The position numbers and the translations under genes are program-made. The notes under the pieces were generated by a model. It did no database searches, was not told the origin of the DNA, and worked only from the letters and a program-made list of their open reading frames with translations. A DNA stretch of 64,000 nt from Marinibacterium sp050389775 (lineage in GTDB: Bacteria > Pseudomonadota > Alphaproteobacteria > Rhodobacterales > Rhodobacteraceae), in the NCBI RefSeq assembly GCF_050389775.1, contig NZ_CP177144.1:2356001-2420000 (forward strand), in the 5' to 3' direction. Positions 55,518 through 63,056 of this stretch are shown one piece after another; the stretch's first letter is position 1, and each line of letters starts with the position of its first letter.

Positions 55518-56050
55518 AGGTCGTCCTCGACGCCTGCGTGCTCTACCCCACGGTGATGCGCGCGCTGCTGCTGGCCGGGGCCGAAGAGGGCGGCTATCGC
55601 CCGGCCTGGTCGGCGCGCATCCTCGAGGAATGGGCCCGGGCGGCGGGCCGGGCCGGACCCCTGGCCGAAACTCGGGCCAGGGGCGAGATCGCCCTGCTGC
55701 GCGCGGCCTGGCCGGGGGCCGAGATCACCCCGCAGCCCGGCACCGAGGCGCGGCTGTGGCTGCCCGACCCGTCGGACCTGCACGTGCTGGCCGCGGCGGT
55801 GGATGGCTCGGCCGATGCGATCGTGACGATGAACGCCAAGGATTTCCCCCGTGGCACCCTGGCCGAGGAAGGTCTGCAGCGGCTGGACCCGGATGGCTTC
55901 CTGCTGGAACTGTGGCAAGCCAACCCGGGGCCGATCGAAACGGCGGCCCGGTCCATCCTCGACCTGGCCCGGCGCGAGGATGCGTCCTGGCAGATGCGCG
56001 CGCTGCTGAAAAAGGCGCGGCTGCCCCGGCTGGGCAAGGCGCTGGGATAG
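55514..56050 (+). CDS. PIN-domain protein, RSP_2648 family
   Basis: A 178-residue protein with the PIN nuclease fold. Acidic residues sit at the expected places: D6 in KVVLDACVLYPTVMRALLLA, Glu in ARILEEWARA, and Asp in the segment DAIVTMNAKDFPRGTL. It starts with GTG at 55514, sharing bases with the methyltransferase stop, so its translation depends on that gene. No antitoxin-like gene is adjacent. The arrangement recurs in Rhodobacterales, which argues for a housekeeping RNA-related role over a toxin-antitoxin pair. I infer ribonuclease activity from the fold. Confidence 0.85.
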   Translation: MKVVLDACVLYPTVMRALLLAGAEEGGYRPAWSARILEEWARAAGRAGPLAETRARGEIALLRAAWPGAEITPQPGTEARLWLPDPSDLHVLAAAVDGSADAIVTMNAKDFPRGTLAEEGLQRLDPDGFLLELWQANPGPIETAARSILDLARREDASWQMRALLKKARLPRLGKALG

Positions 56051-56092
56051 GGGCGCACCCGTCCCGGCGCGGGCGCGGGGCGGAGGGTGCGG

Positions 56093-56122
56093 AGGATATT
56101 TGGAAAGAGAAAGAAGCAGCAG
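56093..56122 (+). repeat. Dispersed 3'-end element, copy B8
   Basis: Plus-strand core TTTGGAAAGAGAAAGAAGC with AGCAG, 43 bp after the PIN gene on its strand and 25 bp before the end of the convergent M48 gene. Confidence 0.73.
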
Positions 56123-56146
56123 CGGTATGCCCTAACCCAAGGGCGG

Positions 56147-56830
56147 TCAGCGCACCCACCGGGCTTCCAGTTTCTCCAGTTCGGCGATGCGCTCATGGGT
56201 GCGCGGGTGGCTCATCAGCCAGGCCGGGGCAACGCCGGCGCGGCTTTCGGTCAGGGCGTCGAGCTTGGCAAAAAGCGTTTTCTGGGGGCCGATCCCGATG
56301 CCGGCCTTGGTCAGCAGGGCCGCGGCATAGGCATCTGCCTCGTATTCGTCGGACCGTGACAGGCTGGCGGCCAGAACCGAGCTGACCGCCCCGGCGATCA
56401 GCACGCCGAAACCGGGGATCAGCCGGCTGAGCACCATGCCCAGGGCCGTGCGCAGGGCGTTCTGCCCCGAGAAATCGATCATCCGCCGCCGGGCATGGCC
56501 CAGGGCCACGTGGCCAAGCTCGTGGGCAATGACCGACGACAGCTCTTCGGCCGACACCTCGCCATTGGCAAACTTGCGGTAGAACCCCCGGGTGATGAAG
56601 ATCCGCCCGTCCGGCGCGGCCAGCCCGTTGACCGGATCGATCTCGTAGATGAACACCCGGATCCGGTCGACATCCAGCGCCCGGGCCATGCGCTCCAGGA
56701 TCTGCCGCAACCGCGGATCGGCCAGCTCGGTCGACTTGCGGTCCAGCTGGCCCCGGGTCCGCCAGACCGAGAACTGGTAGGACACGAGGCCATAGAGCAC
56801 GGCCAGCAGGATCGGGGTCAGTTTCAACAT
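56147..56830 (-). CDS. M48 family zinc metallopeptidase
   Basis: A 227-residue membrane-anchored protease. One N-terminal helix (LTPILLAVLYGLVSYQF) precedes the catalytic domain. The zinc motif HELGH is at residues 103-107, the third ligand lies in SRSDEYEADAYA, and the substrate-cleft motif is HPRTHERI near the C-terminus. The fold matches HtpX/YcaL-type proteases, which degrade misfolded membrane or envelope proteins. I chose the ATG at 56830; the longer upstream frame crosses a dispersed repeat and is not coding. Confidence 0.9.
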   Translation of the reverse strand: MLKLTPILLAVLYGLVSYQFSVWRTRGQLDRKSTELADPRLRQILERMARALDVDRIRVFIYEIDPVNGLAAPDGRIFITRGFYRKFANGEVSAEELSSVIAHELGHVALGHARRRMIDFSGQNALRTALGMVLSRLIPGFGVLIAGAVSSVLAASLSRSDEYEADAYAAALLTKAGIGIGPQKTLFAKLDALTESRAGVAPAWLMSHPRTHERIAELEKLEARWVR

Positions 56831-56873
56831 GGGCCAGATATAGGTCGGCCGGGCCCGGCGCGCCACGCCCCTG

Positions 56874-56896
56874 TCTTCTTCTTGGTCCAAATACCC
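56874..56896 (-). repeat. Dispersed 3'-end element, copy A4 (no matching upstream gene)
   Basis: The minus-strand core TATTTGGACCAAGAAGAAG lies between the divergent starts of the M48 and transglycosylase genes, so it follows no minus-strand gene. It is the second exception to the 3'-end rule. Confidence 0.7.
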
Positions 56897-57008
56897 TGCC
56901 TGCCGGCTTGCCACGCGAACCGCCGCCGGGCAGGCGCGCAACGTTGGACAGTGCCCCCGTCGTCGCGGCACAATGGAGCGAGGCAAACGAATCCGGGCAG
57001 AGTGAACG

Positions 57009-58130
57009 ATGATGATGAACAGACGATGGACGCTGGCAGGCATGGGCGCCCTCGGGCTTTCGGCCTGTGCGGGCGGAGGCGGCGCGCCGGCGGGGGCGCA
57101 ATACCGGGCCGTGCCCAATGCCGGCTTCGATGCCTGGCTGGACGGGTTCCGCGGCCGGGCCGCGGCCAACGGCCTGTCGCAGGCCACGATCGACCGGGCC
57201 TTCCGCGCCGCGGGCTACCTGCCCGAGGTCATCGAACGTGACCGCAACCAGACCGAGTTCCGCCGCTCGCTCGAAGATTACCTGTCGCTGACCGCCAGCG
57301 ATGAAAAGGTGGCCACCGGCCGCCAGATGCTCAGCCGCCACAACGGCGTGCTGTCGCAGATCGAATCCCGCTACGGCGTCGAAAAGGAAATCGTCGTGGC
57401 CATCTGGGGCATCGAAAGCCAGTACGGCGCCCGGCGCGGCGATGTGCCGGTCGTCTCGGCCGTGGCCACCCTGGCCTATGACGGCCGCCGGCGCGAGCTC
57501 TTCGAGAAACAGCTCATCGCGGCGCTCAAGATCCTGCAGGCCGGGGATGTCTCACCCGAGGGCATGGTCGGCTCCTGGGCCGGCGCCATGGGCCACACCC
57601 AGTTCATCCCGACGTCGTACCTGGCCTTTGCCGTGGATTTCACCGGCGACGGGCGGCGCGACATCTGGTCGGACGATCCCACCGATGCCCTGGCCTCGGC
57701 CGCCGCCTATCTCGACCGCAACGGCTGGCGCTTTGGCCAGCCCTGGGTGGTCGAGGCGCTGCCCGGCACGTCGGGTGGCACGGTCATCCAGCCACAATCG
57801 CCCGGGCCGCAGTTCCGCACCTATCCGAATTTCGGCACCATCAAGACCTACAACAATTCCACCAGCTATGCCCTGGCCGTGGGCTACCTGGCCAACCGGA
57901 TCGCCGGGGGCGGCCCGCTGCAGACCCCGTTCGGCCCCGATGCCAACGGGCTGACCCGGGCCGACCGCCAGGAGCTGCAGCGCCGCCTGACCCGTGCGGG
58001 TTATGACACCGGGGGCGACGATGGCGTGCTGGGTCCCAAGAGCCAGGCCGCGATCTCGGGCTATCAGCGCGACAACGGCCTGGCCGTCACGGGCATCGGC
58101 ACGATAGCCCTGTTGCAAAGGCTGCGGTGA
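57009..58130 (+). CDS. Lytic murein transglycosylase (MltB family) with peptidoglycan-binding domain
   Basis: A 373-residue envelope enzyme that cleaves glycan strands of peptidoglycan. The signal peptide ends in the lipobox LSAC (C20), so it is probably a lipoprotein. The catalytic Glu is E136 in AIWGIESQYGARRGD, followed by MVGSWAGAMGHTQFIPTSYL, both typical of MltB. Residues about 310-373 form a PG_binding_1 domain (ELQRRLTRAGYDTGGDDGVL, then GPKSQAAISGYQRDNGL). Three in-frame ATGs occur in a row at 57009; the first is taken. Confidence 0.93.
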   Translation: MMMNRRWTLAGMGALGLSACAGGGGAPAGAQYRAVPNAGFDAWLDGFRGRAAANGLSQATIDRAFRAAGYLPEVIERDRNQTEFRRSLEDYLSLTASDEKVATGRQMLSRHNGVLSQIESRYGVEKEIVVAIWGIESQYGARRGDVPVVSAVATLAYDGRRRELFEKQLIAALKILQAGDVSPEGMVGSWAGAMGHTQFIPTSYLAFAVDFTGDGRRDIWSDDPTDALASAAAYLDRNGWRFGQPWVVEALPGTSGGTVIQPQSPGPQFRTYPNFGTIKTYNNSTSYALAVGYLANRIAGGGPLQTPFGPDANGLTRADRQELQRRLTRAGYDTGGDDGVLGPKSQAAISGYQRDNGLAVTGIGTIALLQRLR

Positions 58131-58201
58131 CGCATCCGCCTGTGGCGGGTTGATCGCCTGCCGGACAGCGGCGCGGGCTTTTGGCCCGTGCCGACCGGGC
58201 C

Positions 58202-59386
58202 CTAGCGCGTCAGGTCCTTCATGCCGCGTTCCAGCCCTTCCAGGGTCATCGGCACCATCGCGCCGTCAAAGATCTCCTGGATCATCTGGATGGAATGGGT
58301 ATAGCCCCAGTATTTTTCCGGCACCGGGTTGATCCAGACATGGGACGCCCATTGCGCCCGGGCGCGTTCCAGCCAGACCTGGCCGGCCTCGGCATTCCAA
58401 TGTTCATTGGCTCCGCCGGGATAGGCTATCTCGTAGGGCGACATGGATGCATCGCCCACGAAGATACATTTGTAATCCGGCCCATAGGTGCGCAGCACCT
58501 CGTCGGTCGGAATCTGTTCATTCCACCGCCGGGAATTGTCGCGCCAGACGCCTTCGTAAAGGCAATTGTGAAAGTAATAATGTTCGAGATGCTTGAATTC
58601 GCTGCGCGCGGCGGAAAACAATTCCTCGACGACTTTCACATGGGCATCCATCGATCCGCCGACATCGAGGAACAGCACCAGCTTGACGGCATTGTGCCGT
58701 TCGGGCCGCATCTTGACGTCCAGGTACCCATGTTCGGCCGTCGCGCGGATCGTGCCGTCGAGGTCCAGCTCGTCATGGGCGCCTTCGCGCGCCCATCGGC
58801 GCAGGCGCTTTAAGGCCACCTTAATGTTGCGCGTGCCAAGTTCGACCGTGTCGTCGAAGTTGCGGAATTCGCGCTTGTCCCAGACCTTGACGGCCCGCTG
58901 GTGACGGCTTTCGTCCTGGCCGATGCGCACGCCCTCGGGGTTGTACCCATGCGCGCCAAAGGGCGAGGTGCCGGCCGTGCCGATCCACTTGTTGCCACCC
59001 TGGTGGCGGCCCTTCTGCTCTTCGAGCCGCTGTTTCAGCGTCTCCATGAGCTTGTCGAAGCCCCCCAGGGCCTCGATCTCGGCCTTTTCCTCGGGGGAAA
59101 GGTGTTTCTCGGCCATCTTCGCCAGCCAGTCGGCGGGGATGTCGACGGCTTGCAGGACCTGGTCGATGGAAATTGCGGCCAGGCCTTCGAAGGTGGCGGC
59201 GAAGGCGCGGTCGAACTTGTCGATGTTGCGCTCGTCCTTCACCATCGCGGTGCGGGCCAGGTAATAGAACCCTTCGGCGTCGTAGGTCACCAGGCCTGCG
59301 CGCATGGCATCGAGAAAGGAGAGATATTCGCGAAGCGATACCGGCACGCCGCCCTTCCGAAGATTTTCGAAGAAGGGCAGGAACAT
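58202..59386 (-). CDS. VWA-domain protein, CoxE-like
   Basis: A 394-residue cytoplasmic protein whose C-terminal half is a von Willebrand A domain with metal site DVGGSMD (D241, S245, D247), one small change from the DxSxS form. The N-terminal half is helical (LREYLSFLDAMRAGLVTYDA) and the middle holds GNKWIGTAGTSPFGAHGYNP. Such proteins act with a MoxR-type AAA+ ATPase to remodel protein or metal centres; the MoxR gene lies at 61518 in the same strand block. It follows the 55-residue membrane protein gene by three bases. Confidence 0.9.
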   Translation of the reverse strand: MFLPFFENLRKGGVPVSLREYLSFLDAMRAGLVTYDAEGFYYLARTAMVKDERNIDKFDRAFAATFEGLAAISIDQVLQAVDIPADWLAKMAEKHLSPEEKAEIEALGGFDKLMETLKQRLEEQKGRHQGGNKWIGTAGTSPFGAHGYNPEGVRIGQDESRHQRAVKVWDKREFRNFDDTVELGTRNIKVALKRLRRWAREGAHDELDLDGTIRATAEHGYLDVKMRPERHNAVKLVLFLDVGGSMDAHVKVVEELFSAARSEFKHLEHYYFHNCLYEGVWRDNSRRWNEQIPTDEVLRTYGPDYKCIFVGDASMSPYEIAYPGGANEHWNAEAGQVWLERARAQWASHVWINPVPEKYWGYTHSIQMIQEIFDGAMVPMTLEGLERGMKDLTR

Positions 59387-59389
59387 GGG

Positions 59390-59557
59390 TCAGACCGCCA
59401 TGCGGTGGATCGCGATGGTGGCGATGAGGCCGATCAGTCCGAAGGCGATTGCAAAGCTGGCGCCGTACTGGGCCAGGTCCAGCCCCGCGCCGCCGCGTTT
59501 CCGGGCCGTCATCGCCCCGATGATGGCTCCCAGGATCGCGCTGCCCAAGATGATCAT
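59390..59557 (-). CDS. Small membrane protein (55 residues)
   Basis: A 55-residue frame with two hydrophobic segments (IILGSAILGAIIGAMTA and GASFAIAFGLIGLIATIAI) joined by a basic loop (RKRGGAGLD), ending HRMAV. Its ATG overlaps the stop of the DUF2927 gene (ATGA), and its stop is three bases before the VWA start. This tight packing on both sides, plus normal composition, supports a real gene. It resembles tiny Rhodobacterales membrane proteins, some annotated as apolipoprotein acyltransferase without good reason. The function is unknown. Confidence 0.8.
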   Translation of the reverse strand: MIILGSAILGAIIGAMTARKRGGAGLDLAQYGASFAIAFGLIGLIATIAIHRMAV

Positions 59558-60930
59558 ATCTGCCCGTCGCTCCCTTTCAGCGGGTTCAGGGCCGAGATCT
59601 CGCGCATCTTCTGCCGGACGGCCCAGTCCGCGCCAAAGCCGTATCGCGCCCAGCCGAGGCTGTCCAGCCTGACGGCGCGTGCCTGGTCGGGACGGCCCAG
59701 CAGCTCAAGCGCCTCGGCCTTGAGCAGCATCAGCGTCGACATCAGCGCGGCGTTCTCTGCGCGTGCCGCGGTCTCGATGGCCGGGTTCAGCTTGGCCAGG
59801 GCGGCGGCGGGATCGCCCCGGCTGATGTCCAGCGCGGCGGTCTGGGTGACGATATAGGCGGCCTGCAGGCGGTCGCCGGGGCTGTTGCCCAGGTAGTGCA
59901 TGGCCGCGGCGTAATGGCGCTCGGCCTGGGCCGGATCGGTGACCTGGACCATGCGGCCGACGATGTAATGGCTGAACGACCGGCGATGATCCTGCCAGCC
60001 CTGTTCGCGGGCGGTGGCCAGGGCGGTATCGGCGGCGGCGCGTCGGGCATTCGGGCTGGCGCCGGGGCCAAGCGCGGTCTGCACGGCGTTGATCCAGACC
60101 CGGGGCGTCGGTTCCATGCCAACGCGCGGCTTGCCGGCGCCGGCCGGATTGTAACGGGCCAGGATACGGGGCAGTGCGGCGGCCACCTCGTCCCGGTTCA
60201 TGCCGTTGCGCAGCTCGGGCGCATAGGTCGTGCGCAGGATCAGCATGTCGAACCCGGTCAGCACGCGCTGGACATTGTCGTCGTTGAACACCGAATCCGA
60301 CAGGCGATACAGGTCGTTGAGCGGGCCGAGCGCCTGGGCCAACTCTTCGTGCAGGCAATCGCGCACCTCCTGGGGCGAGGTGTCGTTGGGCACGAAGATG
60401 GCCAGCCGGTCGCGGCGTTCCAGCTGGGCCCAGTTGGTCTTGGCCTTGCGGCGGTCACGCTTGAACTCGGCCAGGCCCGAGACATTGGGCACGACGAAAC
60501 AGGCGGCCAGCGGCAGGGCCTTGCGGATCTCCTCGCGCGGGACGGCCTCGATGGTGATGTTGGCGGTGCCCGACCGGATCTCGCGGATGTCGATACCGGC
60601 CTCGCTGCGCAGCCGTTGCAACAGGCGCGACAGGTCGGGGCCCAGGCTGGCCGGCGGCGCGCCGGTCACGCGGACGGTGACCGGGCCTTCGAAGCGGGTG
60701 AAGGTCTCCAGTGACCGGCCGCTTTCCAGCTGAAAATGCAAGGCCATGAAATCGCCGGCAATATCCGCGTTTGATCCCTGCGGTGGCTGGGGTCGGGCAT
60801 TGCCGAAGGTCTTCATCGGAGGCAGCGTGCTGTCGGCGACCACCGCGCGGGTTGGCGTATCGCGGTCCGGCGGGGTGGTACAACTGGCCATGGCCATCGC
60901 CACGGCACTCAACAACAGGCAGACGCGCAT
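59554..60930 (-). CDS. DUF2927 lipoprotein
   Basis: A 458-residue secreted protein. A short signal peptide ends in the lipobox-like AMASC (C17), so it is probably a lipoprotein. The DUF2927 domain spans about 55-300, with DFMALHFQLESGRSLETFTR, CFVVPNVSGL and DCLHEELAQALGPLNDLYRL, the last a HEExxQ motif like that of zinc peptidases. TPR-like helices follow at the C-terminus (SHYIVGRMVQVTDPAQAERH). The gene is coupled by overlaps to the GNAT gene before and the small membrane gene after. The function is unknown. Confidence 0.85.
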   Translation of the reverse strand: MRVCLLLSAVAMAMASCTTPPDRDTPTRAVVADSTLPPMKTFGNARPQPPQGSNADIAGDFMALHFQLESGRSLETFTRFEGPVTVRVTGAPPASLGPDLSRLLQRLRSEAGIDIREIRSGTANITIEAVPREEIRKALPLAACFVVPNVSGLAEFKRDRRKAKTNWAQLERRDRLAIFVPNDTSPQEVRDCLHEELAQALGPLNDLYRLSDSVFNDDNVQRVLTGFDMLILRTTYAPELRNGMNRDEVAAALPRILARYNPAGAGKPRVGMEPTPRVWINAVQTALGPGASPNARRAAADTALATAREQGWQDHRRSFSHYIVGRMVQVTDPAQAERHYAAAMHYLGNSPGDRLQAAYIVTQTAALDISRGDPAAALAKLNPAIETAARAENAALMSTLMLLKAEALELLGRPDQARAVRLDSLGWARYGFGADWAVRQKMREISALNPLKGSDGQI

Positions 60931-61385
60931 CAGGGCCTCTGGTACTTGATAAACGGTGTCACAGTGCCGATCCGGTCATACAGCCGGCGGGCAGTTTCGT
61001 TGAAATCCTGCGTCATCCAGTAGACCGAAGGCGCACCGGCGGCATCGGCGGCGGCATAGACCGCCTCGATCAGGGCCCGGCCGACGCCGCTGCCGCGCAC
61101 GGAGGGATCGGCGTAAAGGTCTTGCAGGTAACAGACATTTTCCACCTTCCAGCAATGGCGGTGGTAGAAGTAATGGACCAGCCCGACCGGCCGGTCGTCC
61201 AGCAGGGCGATCAGCCCGTTGGGGTCATAGGGCGCGTCATCCATCAGCCGGGCAAAGGTGCTGTCATAGACCTCGGCGGGCACGGTGGAGTCGTAGAATT
61301 CGAGATAGGCGGTCCACAGCGCGGTCCAGGCCGGACGGTCGTCGGGCCGGAGCGGGCGGATGATCAGATCGGTTTGGTCGGTCAT
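60930..61385 (-). CDS. GNAT family N-acetyltransferase
   Basis: A 151-residue acetyltransferase. The acetyl-CoA pyrophosphate loop is at DPSVRGSGVGRALIEAVYAA, preceded by the beta strand CYLQDLYA and followed by YWMTQDFNETARRLYDRIG, all typical of GNAT motif A and B. I chose the ATG at 61385. Its stop shares a base with the start of the DUF2927 gene (TGATG). The substrate is unknown. Confidence 0.9.
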   Translation of the reverse strand: MTDQTDLIIRPLRPDDRPAWTALWTAYLEFYDSTVPAEVYDSTFARLMDDAPYDPNGLIALLDDRPVGLVHYFYHRHCWKVENVCYLQDLYADPSVRGSGVGRALIEAVYAAADAAGAPSVYWMTQDFNETARRLYDRIGTVTPFIKYQRP

Positions 61386-61517
61386 GGGACCAGTTTTGTC
61401 ATCTTGGGGCTGTTTGCGCCATGGCGGGGTGACGCAGGGGCGAAGTTGGGTGCGATCCGTGACACAATTGCGGCTTTCGGGCCTGATCGGCCCGATTTCG
61501 GACACGGATCGCCGGTC

Positions 61518-62357
61518 TCAGCGCTGCCCCCGTGCCATGAAGGCCAGGCGCTCGAACAGGTGTACGTCCTGCTCGTTCTTCAGCAGCGCACCATGCAGTT
61601 TCGGCAGGGCGCTGGCCCCGTCGCGCTTGAGATCCTCGGGCGAAAGATCCTCTGCCAGCAGCAGCTTGAGCCAGTCGAGCACCTCGGAGGTCGAGGGTTT
61701 CTTCTTGAGCCCCGGTGTGTCGCGCACCTCGTAGAACTGGGTCAGCGCGGCGGTCAGCAGGGCGTCCTTGATGCCCGGGTGATGCACCTCGACGATGCGG
61801 CGCATGGTCTCAGTGTCGGGGAAGCGGATGTAGTGGAAGAAACAGCGGCGCAGGAAGGCGTCGGGCAGTTCCTTTTCATTGTTCGAGGTGATGATCACGA
61901 TGGGCCGCTGGCGGGCGCGGATCGTCTCGCCGGTCTCGTAGACATGGAACTCCATCTTGTCGAGTTCCTGCAGCAGGTCGTTGGGGAACTCGATATCCGC
62001 CTTGTCGATCTCGTCGATCAGCAGGACGACACGGTCCTCGGCGGCGAAAGCCTCCCACAATTTACCCTTTTTCAGGTAATTGCGCACATCATGCACACGT
62101 TCGTCGCCCAGTTGACTGTCACGCAGGCGGCTGACGGCATCATATTCGTAAAGACCCTGCTGGGCCCGGGTGGTGGACTTGATGTTCCACTCCAGCATGG
62201 TAAGACCCAGCGCATCGGCGATCTGGCGGGCCAATTCGGTCTTGCCGGTTCCCGGCTCGCCCTTGACCAGCAAGGGACGTTCGAGAGTGACCGCGGCATT
62301 CACGGCGACGGTCAGGTCGTCTGTTGCGACATACTTCTCTGTGCCGTGAAATTTCAT
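61518..62357 (-). CDS. MoxR-family AAA+ ATPase
   Basis: A 279-residue ATPase with Walker A GEPGTGKT (33-40), Walker B VVLLIDEIDKAD, sensor 1 PIVIITSNNEKELPDAF and the MoxR lid region (KKKPSTSEVLDWLKLLL). MoxR proteins act as chaperones with VWA partners, as CoxD does with CoxE in CO dehydrogenase maturation. The VWA gene lies three genes downstream on the same strand, so they probably form one functional unit. I chose the ATG at 62357 (MKFHGTEKYV). Confidence 0.92.
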   Translation of the reverse strand: MKFHGTEKYVATDDLTVAVNAAVTLERPLLVKGEPGTGKTELARQIADALGLTMLEWNIKSTTRAQQGLYEYDAVSRLRDSQLGDERVHDVRNYLKKGKLWEAFAAEDRVVLLIDEIDKADIEFPNDLLQELDKMEFHVYETGETIRARQRPIVIITSNNEKELPDAFLRRCFFHYIRFPDTETMRRIVEVHHPGIKDALLTAALTQFYEVRDTPGLKKKPSTSEVLDWLKLLLAEDLSPEDLKRDGASALPKLHGALLKNEQDVHLFERLAFMARGQR

Positions 62358-62540
62358 TTTGTAACAATCCCTTGCTGTACATTGCGCCGCATGCATATCT
62401 ACCCTGCGTTTTAGACCGGACAGCGCGTGAATGTGTAGTGACAATTGTTAACGCCTCGGATAAACGCTGCGACCATGGAGAGCCAGATGTCTAAGGAACT
62501 GAATTTGACGGACGTTGATGGCCAATCCGAGGGAGCCCAA

Positions 62541-62963
62541 ATGAAGCAGGAAGTCTTTCTGCCGGACGATTACCGCCCGGCCGAGGATGAGCCGTTCATG
62601 AACGACCGGCAGCTCGAGTATTTCCGCCGCAAGTTGTTGAACTGGAAGGCCGAATTGCTGGCCGAAAGCCGTGACACGATCGAGGGTCTGCAGGACAGCA
62701 CCCGTAATATCCCCGACGTGGCCGACCGGGCCAGCGAAGAGACCGATCGCGCGCTGGAATTGCGCACGCGGGATCGGCAGCGCAAGCTGGTTGCCAAGAT
62801 CGACTCTGCCCTGCGCCGGATCGACGAGGGTGAATACGGATATTGCGACGTGACCGGAGAGCCGATTTCGCTCAAACGTCTCGATGCCCGTCCGATCGCG
62901 ACGATGAGCCTGGAAGCCCAGGAACGTCACGAACGGCGCGAAAAGGTCCATCGCGACGACTGA
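62541..62963 (+). CDS. dksA: RNA polymerase-binding transcription factor DksA (single-Cys form)
   Basis: It binds the secondary channel of RNA polymerase and, with ppGpp, lowers rRNA promoter activity. With the ATG at 62541 (GAGGGAG upstream) it has 140 residues and the usual start MKQEVFLPDDYRPAEDEPFM. The coiled-coil tip holds the needed DxxDxA (IPDVADRASEE). Only one Cys is left of the four-Cys zinc finger (YGYCDVTGEPISLKRLD), so it should not bind zinc. Rhodobacter sphaeroides DksA is a known active protein of this type. An in-frame ATG at 62475 would add 22 residues. Confidence 0.92.
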   Translation: MKQEVFLPDDYRPAEDEPFMNDRQLEYFRRKLLNWKAELLAESRDTIEGLQDSTRNIPDVADRASEETDRALELRTRDRQRKLVAKIDSALRRIDEGEYGYCDVTGEPISLKRLDARPIATMSLEAQERHERREKVHRDD

Positions 62964-62988
62964 TCGTCGTCGGAACAACAAGATTGGC

Positions 62989-63030
62989 GGGGGCGCCGGG
63001 GCGTAAGGCCCCCGGCGCCCTTCGTCTTTT
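62989..63030 (+). terminator. Rho-independent terminator of dksA
   Basis: GGGCGCCGGGG and CCCCGGCGCCC form a ten- to eleven-pair stem with loop CGTAAGG, followed by TTCGTCTTTT, 27 bp after the dksA stop. Confidence 0.9.
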
Positions 63031-63056
63031 CGGGAAGGCGGGGAACGGGGGCCGAT

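Noticed and set aside
55514..56050. Toxin-antitoxin module
   Set aside because: The PIN gene has no small antitoxin gene beside it; the gene before it is a full rRNA methyltransferase.
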